64,000 bases of DNA from Leptidea sinapis (Eukaryota > Arthropoda > Insecta > Lepidoptera > Pieridae), in NCBI RefSeq assembly GCF_905404315.1, contig NC_066292.1, positions 1,984,001 to 2,048,000 on the forward strand, given 5' to 3'. Positions 50,101 through 62,100 of this stretch are shown here, one piece after another. Numbering within the stretch: the stretch's first letter is position 1; the number at the start of each line of letters is the position of its first letter. Position numbers and translations under genes: made by a program. The notes under the pieces are model-generated. The model searched no databases. It was not told the DNA's origin and saw only the letters and a program-made list of their open reading frames with translations.

Positions 50101-53100
50101 CGGTTGCGCTGGCGCGTGCCGTATTTCCACATTTTGCCCCAGTTCACGTTCGAGCATTAATCGGTTCGCGAGTGGTTATAACCATTTACCATTTAGACTT
50201 AGATCAATAAACCAATTGTTCTTAAGTCTAGTTTAATTTATGAAACAAACGTAAATTATTCTGTAAGCCAACCAGAACACCGTACACTTATAACACAAAT
50301 ATAACATATTATACTTTTATATCTAATACATGTCTTGCGAGTGAGCATTGTCGATATTTCTTATGTTTGCTTATGAATAATAAATTATCGAAATCTCATA
50401 AATTATATTTATTTAGAGCATTGGCAATGTGGAGTCATAAGCCCAATCCAAATTTCATAATGAAGGTAAGACTCCATTAAAACTTTCAGAAAATTTATGT
50501 ATTACTTTTCTATTCAGATCATTGGCAACGAGGCCGTAATCTTAAACCAAAACTTATTACCAAATAACAAAATGTAAAAACAACATATTTCAATTTTTGT
50601 TTACTAGATTTACCTCTCTTTTCGTTTTTTCAGTGTTTAGTAGACAAATAACAATATTAATTAATTCATTGATCAAAATTAAATTTGATTACATGACATC
50701 ATTACTTGTTGAAGTTTTACGGCAGGATTCGTGCAGTAATAGTGCAGTGCAGTGACATTTAGCAGAATATGTCAACTAGTGCACTGCGACTGCACGACTC
50801 AAATGATAAGAGTAGCATTGCAGTTGCAATTATTTAATACAATTGCCCTACTAAAGAGGGACAAGAGTATCAGAGAATGAGAGCTTACATGAAAGGATTA
50901 AGTTGCCCACAGTCATTAATATACCGTCTTGACTTCCCGAATCATATCGCAACAGGAATTATTTGTGACGTTGAAAGTTATAATAACGTAATATAGCTCT
51001 AACGTATTGACCTTGTGTCAAAAGATTAGGTTTATATTGCTGATATCCCCTATACTTTTTACAAGCATGCCACACAGTTTCAACACACCTGAACTTGTTC
51101 TTGTCTCACGAGATAGCTCCACAGTCGTCTGGCCGGCGCTGAACTATACAGGTTTGTGTTGAATGGTGTGTTGTGCTTTTCTAACAAACATCTGAAAATA
51201 TCACAAAATATAACTCAAAGTTGAATTTTTCATAATTAAATTCTCAAAAACTAAGATAACATACCTTTCAAAAATTAAAGCAAACATTAGCCTCCTTTTA
51301 AACATTTAGCCTCTTACACGCATAACTGTAACTTGTAGCAAAAACATTTAACATCTAGTGGACCATATTTAGTTCATTAATTTAATCCCATAAAAATATT
51401 AAAATAATGCGCTACTTACAGATCAAATTAATTTAACTTTTAGGATTGAGAACAATTCGTACCTGTACTTATTAATAGGGGGTCCATTGGTAATCTGGTC
51501 GGGAAAGCATCCGGGGATATAGTCGGGAGGGGCCTGCCTCGCCTCCAACGACTCAGTGAGTTGTTGTTGCCACTGCTCAACTCTGCGTAGAGCCGCGTGC
51601 ACCGTCGGGCTTGTCGTTGCTAATTCTGTAATAATTAAAAGTATATTTCCATAGTTTAGTCGATAAAGACATGTGCTGGAAGATAAATTAATAAAAAATA
51701 AAAAACTATGCTCTCAAGATCTTTTGAAATAAAAAAAAAATATGTTCAATTCAGCAGTCACAATGGGAAATTAACAAGGGATGGAGTTATTATACAACAT
51801 AACAATTACGCGATAAAATCGATCATGGAAAAATTTGAGGTAAATCGTTTCAGTATTGTTTGTTATCATATCCTATTAATATACTATTTCAATTTTTAAT
51901 ACATTATTATATTTAATAGTTCATTATTGTTTGATACGTCCTTCGATTTCAAACGTTTTTTACAGTCTCTAAGGCTTGTCTGGAAGAGTTAGTACTTCAC
52001 TGATGAGGCCACTCTTGGGCTCATATCTATGCATTTTTATTTATTTAAAATAAACAGTACTTCTGAATGCTGTCAAAATATTATTATAGAAAATACTAGC
52101 GCTTCACTATAATAAGACTATTAACAAAAAATTAAACTATTAAATACTAAATGCCTAAATAGAAATAGTAGACTATTACTTTGAAGTATTTTGATTTGGT
52201 AGGTAGGCAGTGTTGATAGGCGCCCCACAAGATGGACCGACGATCTGGTCAAGATCAGAGGGCAGCGCAGGACCGATCGTCGTGGAAATCTTTGGGGGAA
52301 GCCTTTGTCCAGCAGTGGACGTCTTCCGGCTGATGATGATGTTGATATTACGATTTGTGACAATCTAGTACGTATCTGTAAACACGGTACACGTACCGGA
52401 CATCTCGATCCCGGACAGCTGCAGGAAATGTTGTATCTTGTGTCGCGCCAGCCGGAGCACGGCCACACGCATCAGGTGCCACGAGAACGACTCTGGGTCC
52501 GAGTGCTCCGTATTGGCGCCGCTGCGACGCTTTGTGCTTCTGGACAAACTCATTACTTATTATATGATCTCGTTTCAATACATTACAGAAAAAATAACAT
52601 GTTCGCTGTAGTGGTAAATGACCCATGTAAACAATTTGTTTATTTAAAGTGATATTCCTCACTTCTGCGATTAATTATACCAATAAAGTATTTAATCAAA
52701 ATTAATAAACGATGCAGGACTCGAACACGCGCCTCTCGGGTTTCATTCGAGGATCACCTTCATCATCTTAAGAACTCAGCTAACAATTCGAGTGACGCAT
52801 GGATCGTAAGTCTTGCTATGTCTTGCCTCTCATTTACCTTTGCAATTGTCCTCTTTCACTCTGGATGGATTGCAACAGTCATATAGCAACACACCAAGAA
52901 GTTACATGAATATTGGAGGTACGCAGATAGCCAAAAGAGTCTCCTGTAAGTAAGTTAAACTCACACGCCTAAAGGTATGTGAGATAACTGTTGTGATAAC
53001 GGATCACTGCCCCTCTAACAAACATCTCTTCAATGAATTCCACGAATTTACATCTAAAGTATATTCATGAAAATTCAAACTCAGTTCAATAAAACTCACT

Positions 53101-56100
53101 TTTACTTAAACGAGTTCAGATGCCAGTCTTGATCTCAATGTCAAAAAACTCAAAGATCAATGTTTCTATCAAGATAACGACAATGACAGCTCTTGAACGT
53201 GAATCTGCTGAACGTCCAAAATCGGCGGTACGCAATTAAACGCGTTTAGTTTTTGAGGGTGAAATCCGAATTGAATTGAACTTGTTTACAGGCGTAAGCT
53301 CAGTTCAAAGTTTTTTAATCGCATTCTACTTCAATTATGAGATCGAGGCAAAGACACTCACTTGGTATTGGACGTATCGAATATGTCGTCATCCGCGTCA
53401 CTCTCGCTTTCATTCTCTTCGTCCACACCGGACTCCGCTGAATCGTAGTCGTTGTCTTCCGGTGCTTGCTCCGGAGGCGGCTGATTGAATATTATATAGT
53501 TAAGCAAACAATATATAAATATTAATTATAAAGGGCTAATCCTTAGGCAAAATAAATGGAAGCTCAACTGATTATCATCATAATCTTCTGAAACAGCTAT
53601 ATGTGACTGGCTGAAGATTTGAGGTACCTATTATATTCTCATATTTTGAACAGTTTTTTTTAAATCGGACAATAGGGCGTAAACCGAAACGAAACTGTTT
53701 TAACTACTTATTGAGATTTATAAATGGTCATTTAATTGCAAGAGAAAACTTAATCAATTAAGTGTTATTTTGCGGAAATCTATAATTATCTAAATGTTAC
53801 CTTAAGTAAATTCGGTTGAGATTGAAAATCCTCGCGGCTATACTTGTGGCAAAAATATATATAAAAAGTGTATCAGTGCCAATTCCATCCATAGAAAGGT
53901 ATAAAAGGTATTTATTTTCTCAAAATCGAATCCTTTGGAATTCTTTTTGATGTCATTTCAAATATATCGCTTCGGAAACAAATGGCGCTCTAAGAAAGAA
54001 GAAGCGGCGCAAGAAACTCTCCCAGTATTTTTTTGTGCTATATATGTCATTGCTATTGTTATAAAATAATCATAATCTAGTCCCAGGCAGTCGGATCATT
54101 TAGATATTCAGCTGTGGAGTTGTAGGATTTACAACAGAGCCATATTTTTATAAAACATATAAAATTATTTATAGATTACGCCTGAAAAGTGGCTGGGACT
54201 TCATTATAAAACTGTATATTTTTACCCAAGCTATTATGAATGTTATGAAGGCTATTAAGAATTAGTTAGGATATGAGCACAGCTGGAACCTTGGTGAGCA
54301 GGTAGGTGAGTATGCTGCAGTGCGGCGGCACAAACTGCTCGCGGTAGGTGGGGCGGCCCTCCTGGATGGTAGCGTGCGCGGCGGTGGGTCCCAGCCCCAG
54401 CAGCCTCATGTGCAATAGGGCACGCTTCTCTCGCAGCGACGACCACACTGACGTGCCCTCAGTGCGCTCAACCAACTTCGGCTGTAAAAATAACAGGAAA
54501 ATTAGAATTTTCCTGTGTAAAAAATTTAAACAGGAAAAAGTTTTTATTCATATGAAAATGTTACTGGCAGGTTATAGAAGTACCATTTACAGAAATTTAG
54601 GAATGAGACTGGTTTTCAAAGAAAGTCGACTTATTATTCCTTACTTGAGAATTTTGGACAACTACTGTCACAGCAAGTTCTGGTCGCTGTCGAAAGCTGC
54701 TCTCGGTAACTTCAACCAGCAGTCCCTGCCGCCGTTTCACATGAGCCGCCAGCCATTATACAGACACAGATCACGTTGTTTAATGGAGACAGACCTGTTG
54801 CGGTGCGGGCGCCGTGGTGAGCAGGCGCCGCACTCCGCCGCCGTAGAGGCGCGCGTGCACCCTGGGCTCCACGTTGTTGGCGGCCAGGCGGTACAGCAGG
54901 TGACGTCGCGGGCCGCCAGCCATTATACAGACACAGATCACGTTGTTTAATGGAGACAGACCTGTTGCGGTGCGGGCGCCGTGGTGAGCAGGCGCCGCAC
55001 TCCGCCGCCGTAGAGGCGCGCGTGCACCCTGGGCTCCACGTTGTTGGCGGCCAGGCGGTACAGCAGGTGACGTCGCGGGCCGCCAGCCATTATACAGACA
55101 CAGATCACGTTGTTTAATGGAGACAGACCTGTTGCGGTGCGGGCGCCGTGGTGAGCAGGCGCCGCACTCCGCCGCCGTAGAGGCGCGCGTGCACCCTGGG
55201 CTCCACGTTGTTGGCGGCCAGGCGGTACAGCAGGTGACGTCGCGGGCCGCCAGCCATTATACAGACACAGATCACGTTGTTTAATGGAGACAGACCTGTT
55301 GCGGTGCGGGCGCCGTGGTGAGCAGGCGCCGCACTCCGCCGCCGTAGAGGCGCGCGTGCACCCTGGGCTCCACGTTGTTGGCGGCCAGGCGGTACAGCAG
55401 GTGACGTCGCGGGCCGCCAGCCATTATACAGACACAGATCACGTTGTTTAATGGAGACAGACCTGTTGCGGTGCGGGCGCCGTGGTGAGCAGGCGCCGCA
55501 CTCCGCCGCCGTAGAGGCGCGCGTGCACCCTGGGCTCCACGTTGTTGGCGGCCAGGCGGTACAGCAGGTGACGTCGCGGGCCGCCAGCCATTATACAGAC
55601 ACAGATCACGTTGTTTAATGGAGACAGACCTGTTGCGGTGCGGGCGCCGTGGTGAGCAGGCGCCGCACTCCGCCGCCGTAGAGGCGCGCGTGCACCCTGG
55701 GCTCCACGTTGTTGGCGGCCAGGCGGTACAGCAGGTGACGTCGCGGGCCGCCAGCCATTATACAGACACAGATCACGTTGTTTAATGGAGACAGACCTGT
55801 TGCGGTGCGGGCGCCGTGGTGAGCAGGCGCCGCACTCCGCCGCCGTAGAGGCGCGCGTGCACCCTGGGCTCCACGTTGTTGGCGGCCAGGCGGTACAGCA
55901 GGTGACGTCGCGGGCCGCCAGCCATTATACAGACACAGATCACGTTGTTTAATGGAGACAGACCTGTTGCGGTGCGGGCGCCGTGGTGAGCAGGCGCCGC
56001 ACTCCGCCGCCGTAGAGGCGCGCGTGCACCCTGGGCTCCACGTTGTTGGCGGCCAGGCGGTACAGCAGGTGACGTCGCGGGCCGCCAGCCATTATACAGA

Positions 56101-59100
56101 CACAGATCACGTTGTTTAATGGAGACAGACCTGTTGCGGTGCGGGCGCCGTGGTGAGCAGGCGCCGCACTCCGCCGCCGTAGAGGCGCGCGTGCACCCTG
56201 GGCTCCACGTTGTTGGCGGCCAGGCGGTACAGCAGGTGACGTCGCGGGCCGCCAGCCATTATACAGACACAGATCACGTTGTTTAATGGAGACAGACCTG
56301 TTGCGGTGCGGGCGCCGTGGTGAGCAGGCGCCGCACTCCGCCGCCGTAGAGGCGCGCGTGCACCCTGGGCTCCACGTTGTTGGCGGCCAGGCGGTACAGC
56401 AGGTGACGTCGCGGGCCGCCAGCCATTATACAGACACAGATCACGTTGTTTAATGGAGACAGACCTGTTGCGGTGCGGGCGCCGTGGTGAGCAGGCGCCG
56501 CACTCCGCCGCCGTAGAGGCGCGCGTGCACCCTGGGCTCCACGTTGTTGGCGGCCAGGCGGTACAGCAGGTGACGTCGCGGGCCGCCAGCCATTATACAG
56601 ACACAGATCACGTTGTTTAATGGAGACAGACCTGTTGCGGTGCGGGCGCCGTGGTGAGCAGGCGCCGCACTCCGCCGCCGTAGAGGCGCGCGTGCACCCT
56701 GGGCTCCACGTTGTTGGCGGCCAGGCGGTACAGCAGGTGACGTCGCGGGCCGCCAGCCATTATACAGACACAGATCACGTTGTTTAATGGAGACAGACCT
56801 GTTGCGGTGCGGGCGCCGTGGTGAGCAGGCGCCGCACTCCGCCGCCGTAGAGGCGCGCGTGCACCCTGGGCTCCACGTTGTTGGCGGCCAGGCGGTACAG
56901 CAGGTGACGTCGCGGGCCGCCAGCCATTATACAGACACAGATCACGTTGTTTAATGGAGACAGACCTGTTGCGGTGCGGGCGCCGTGGTGAGCAGGCGCC
57001 GCACTCCGCCGCCGTAGAGGCGCGCGTGCACCCTGGGCTCCACGTTGTTGGCGGCCAGGCGGTACAGCAGGTGACGTCGCGGGCCGCCAGCCATTATACA
57101 GACACAGATCACGTTGTTTAATGGAGACAGACCTGTTGCGGTGCGGGCGCCGTGGTGAGCAGGCGCCGCACTCCGCCGCCGTAGAGGCGCGCGTGCACCC
57201 TGGGCTCCACGTTGTTGGCGGCCAGGCGGTACAGCAGGTGACGTCGCGGGCCGCCAGCCATTATACAGACACAGATCACGTTGTTTAATGGAGACAGACC
57301 TGTTGCGGTGCGGGCGCCGTGGTGAGCAGGCGCCGCACTCCGCCGCCGTAGAGGCGCGCGTGCACCCTGGGCTCCACGTTGTTGGCGGCCAGGCGGTACA
57401 GCAGGTGACGTCGCGGGCCGCCAGCCATTATACAGACACAGATCACGTTGTTTAATGGAGACAGACCTGTTGCGGTGCGGGCGCCGTGGTGAGCAGGCGC
57501 CGCACTCCGCCGCCGTAGAGGCGCGCGTGCACCCTGGGCTCCACGTTGTTGGCGGCCAGGCGGTACAGCAGGTGACGTCGCGGGCCGCCAGCCATTATAC
57601 AGACACAGATCACGTTGTTTAATGGAGACAGACCTGTTGCGGTGCGGGCGCCGTGGTGAGCAGGCGCCGCACTCCGCCGCCGTAGAGGCGCGCGTGCACC
57701 CTGGGCTCCACGTTGTTGGCGGCCAGGCGGTACAGCAGGTGACGTCGCGGGCCGCCAGCCATTATACAGACACAGATCACGTTGTTTAATGGAGACAGAC
57801 ATGTTGCGGTGCGGGCGCCGTGGTGAGCAGGCGCCGCACTCCGCCGCCGTAGAGGCGCGCGTGCACCCTGGGCTCCACGTTGTTGGCGGCCAGGCGGTAC
57901 AGCAGGTGACGTCGCGGGCCGCCAGCCATTATACAGACACAGATCACGTTGTTTAATGGAGACAGACCTGTTGCGGTGCGGGCGCCGTGGTGAGCAGGCG
58001 CCGCACTCCGCCGCCGTAGAGGCGCGCGTGCACCCTGGGCTCCACGTTGTTGGCGGCCAGGCGGTACAGCAGGTGACGTCGCGGGCCGCCAGCCATTATA
58101 CAGACACAGATCACGTTGTTTAATGGAGACAGACCTGTTGCGGTGCGGGCGCCGTGGTGAGCAGGCGCCGCACTCCGCCGCCGTAGAGGCGCGCGTGCAC
58201 CCTGGGCTCCACGTTGTTGGCGGCCAGGCGGTACAGCAGGTGACGTCGCGGGCCGCCAGCCATTATACAGACACAGATCACGTTGTTTAATGGAGACAGA
58301 CCTGTTGCGGTGCGGGCGCCGTGGTGAGCAGGCGCCGCACTCCGCCGCCGTAGAGGCGCGCGTGCACCCTGGGCTCCACGTTGTTGGCGGCCAGGCGGTA
58401 CAGCAGGTGACGTCGCGGGCCGCCAGCCATTATACAGACACAGATCACGTTGTTTAATGGAGACAGACCTGTTGCGGTGCGGGCGCCGTGGTGAGCAGGC
58501 GCCGCACTCCGCCGCCGTAGAGGCGCGCGTGCACCCTGGGCTCCACGTTGTTGGCGGCCAGGCGGTACAGCAGGTGACGTCGCGGGCCGCCAGCCATTAT
58601 ACAGACACAGATCACGTTGTTTAATGGAGACAGACCTGTTGCGGTGCGGGCGCCGTGGTGAGCAGGCGCCGCACTCCGCCGCCGTAGAGGCGCGCGTGCA
58701 CCCTGGGCTCCACGTTGTTGGCGGCCAGGCGGTACAGCAGGTGACGTCGCGGGCCGCCAGCCATTATACAGACACAGATCACGTTGTTTAATGGAGACAG
58801 ACCTGTTGCGGTGCGGGCGCCGTGGTGAGCAGGCGCCGCACTCCGCCGCCGTAGAGGCGCGCGTGCACCCTGGGCTCCACGTTGTTGGCGGCCAGGCGGT
58901 ACAGCAGGTGACGTCGCGGGCCGCCAGCCATTATACAGACACAGATCACGTTGTTTAATGGAGACAGACCTGTTGCGGTGCGGGCGCCGTGGTGAGCAGG
59001 CGCCGCACTCCGCCGCCGTAGAGGCGCGCGTGCACCCTGGGCTCCACGTTGTTGGCGGCCAGGCGGTACAGCAGGTGACGTCGCGGGCCGCCAGCCATTA

Positions 59101-62100
59101 TACAGACACAGATCACGTTGTTTAATGGAGACAGACCTGTTGCGGTGCGGGCGCCGTGGTGAGCAGGCGCCGCACTCCGCCGCCGTAGAGGCGCGCGTGC
59201 ACCCTGGGCTCCACGTTGTTGGCGGCCAGGCGGTACAGCAGGTGACGTCGCGGGCCGCCAGCCATTATACAGACACAGATCACGTTGTTTAATGGAGACA
59301 GACCTGTTGCGGTGCGGGCGCCGTGGTGAGCAGGCGCCGCACTCCGCCGCCGTAGAGGCGCGCGTGCACCCTGGGCTCCACGTTGTTGGCGGCCAGGCGG
59401 TACAGCAGGTGACGTCGCGGGCCGCCAGCCATTATACAGACACAGATCACGTTGTTTAATGGAGACAGACCTGTTGCGGTGCGGGCGCCGTGGTGAGCAG
59501 GCGCCGCACTCCGCCGCCGTAGAGGCGCGCGTGCACCCTGGGCTCCACGTTGTTGGCGGCCAGGCGGTACAGCAGGTGCGCGTCGCGGGCCGCCAGAGCC
59601 CAGCCCAGTAGCGCCAAGTACACGCCCACAAACGCCTCGGCGAGGAGCACGGGCAGCCGCGGCGCTTCTTCCTCTTCAGCCGCGCGTAACGCAAGTCCGC
59701 GTAACGCTGATACACCTGAAAGCAAATAACACCCCGTGGACAATTTGTTGAATTAGGCGTTATTTTGCGGGATTTTCCAGTGGCATTATACTATTTACCA
59801 GTGGGAGGCTAATTCTGCCGTGAAACAGTAATGTGTTAACATAACTGTGTTTCGGTCTGACGGGCGCCGTTGCAAGTGAAAGTACTGGAGCAAATGAGAA
59901 TAAACATCTTGTCGTTTTTTTTTTTTTTTAATAATCAATTGTTTTTCAATAATTTTGAGTGGCACTGCATTGTAATAGGTCGGGCCTATCAATTACCAAA
60001 TTTTGTGAGTTTTCTTGAGTGTAAGTTTCGCTAAGAATTGTCTTAAATCAATTTGACACGCACACACACTTTGGTTAACACCCAGTGGGTCTGGTATTGA
60101 TAAAACCTGCATATCTAGTGTCTCCTCAATTAAACAATGTAGCGAAAGTTTGTTTGTTGATTCGCTAGTTTGCCGTTAGTTACCAGGACAGTTATAATAA
60201 TAACACCAACTACACGCAAAACTCTGTTCTGCAACGTCTGGCTCTCACCTACAATAAAGCTTATTTTAATTTAGATATGTTTTGCTTGTCCAAAGTACAG
60301 CTAAAAAAAGAAATAAGAAATATAAATTGACTGCAATGATTATCTAAACACACAAACACACACACACACATACTACATACACCCTCAAATATACTACACA
60401 CAACCTTACATACACGCTTCTAAGTAGCTTATTATAGTAATTGTAAATATTTTGTTATCTTATTATGGCTTGTTTAAATCATAAAATGTAAGTAACATTT
60501 TATGATTTAAACAAGCTTTTGTTTAATACCTATATACTGTAATCAGTTTTGGCATTATTTTTATACTTAATAATGTAATTATATTGTGTATAAATTGTGA
60601 CGCTGTAGATTACATGAAAATAAATAAATAATAAAACCGATATTGCAAGTGTTTAAAGTACATAGTGTTATATTTTGTTGTTTTTTGAATAAATCTGCTG
60701 TATTATTTATTGCTGCATATTTTATCGGGTGACAGAAAAAGCAGATGATCCACTTAAGCGGCAACATTTGCCCGTTACAGTGTCAATGGATTCTGAATTG
60801 TTTTGAAATTGAAATTCACAACAAAAGAGAACTATAGCGTTGCCATACGACCTGAGACTTAAAATGGAATCGCTTAAGTACCTTAAAACTGGAACATAGC
60901 ACTATTATTATAAGTGTACTGCTATTTTAGGTCAGAAAAATACAGCAAAGAAAATATTTCAGACAGAGCCCTTAAACTGTCTCTATATGATAGCGAGCAG
61001 TTATCTTAATATAATAAAACATATTAAATTAAAATACCTGGCCATTTATTAGGCGGCGTGGTGACTGTCAGCTCTTCGGTAGAGTAACGTCTTGCTCTGA
61101 CTAGTAGATTTGTTGTACCCGGCGTTTCAGCTATTATTCTGAAAAAAAAAAATTTTTTTCATAAATATTTTGGTTCCCCTATATTTGAAGACAGGTATCA
61201 TTTGAAGGTTTTAAGTGATATACTTAGTTTCAGTTTAGTGGTAGTGTTAGAAATTACCTCAAAAAGAATTCTAAAGGAGTCAATTTTGAGAAATCAAATG
61301 CCTTTAATGCTTTTTTATGCCTTAGTTGTATCTAGTTTGTTAATAAGGCACAGTATATGCAACTTTAACAACCAATCTATTTTGTATCGGGCCAAGCATA
61401 CGAGCATGACAATGGTTCTCATGATTTGATTGATAGTTTCACAATAAGACGTTATGTTGATTAAGATGTAGCTAAAGTAAAGTTACGTGCTCATGCAGTC
61501 ACTTATTGAACGTCAAAAACTCCACACATTAAAAATTTATGCCTCTGACCTGACAAAAACGGGCGTTTTGTCAGCTTACCCGTCATGATGAGTGTGTTTC
61601 ATGCTGAACGTGTCAGAGTCGCACAAACTTTGGTAGATGCAAGCAGACAGAGCGACGGCCAGCTCGCGGAGTGTGTGCAGGATCCTGGTAGCTGAGCTGC
61701 CGGGGATGCCCAGCTCGCTTATAGTGCCCAACATGTCTTGCGCGACTGACTGCAAATGTATATTACGTCAATAAAGGCTCAGTGTTGGACAAAATTTATT
61801 AACGATCTCCGAGTCTAATATATTAACATCTTCAGAATAATGTTGGAAAGAAGAAGAAGTTGGCTAGAAGTGAGGGCTATCACTTTAAAAACATAACAAA
61901 TTGTTTAGATTAGCAAGACCGACGTCTCAAGTCAATTTCCTAATACGCAAATATTGGGGTCGAGCAGGTTATCAACTGTAAAGTAGATTCTGTACATGAA
62001 GCCACAATCTGAGAGTTGAATAAACCATCCACGATCTTATGACTCTATTTTATTTTATGAACTCTGTCAGTCGAAATGTTGGGAATGTTTGTGAAGAACG

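Noticed and set aside
54482..54744. Additional DmX exon between the array and exon f
   Set aside because: I searched for a coding run with acceptor and donor in the right phase and found none; exon e joins exon f directly in phase 0.
57452..59743. Open frames of 95-197 codons across the 167-bp array
   Set aside because: Except for the true exon e (59715-59471, -), they read intron and exon-tail copies through donors and stop at the same TAA. The ATG at 57800-57802 exists only because of the single-base variant.
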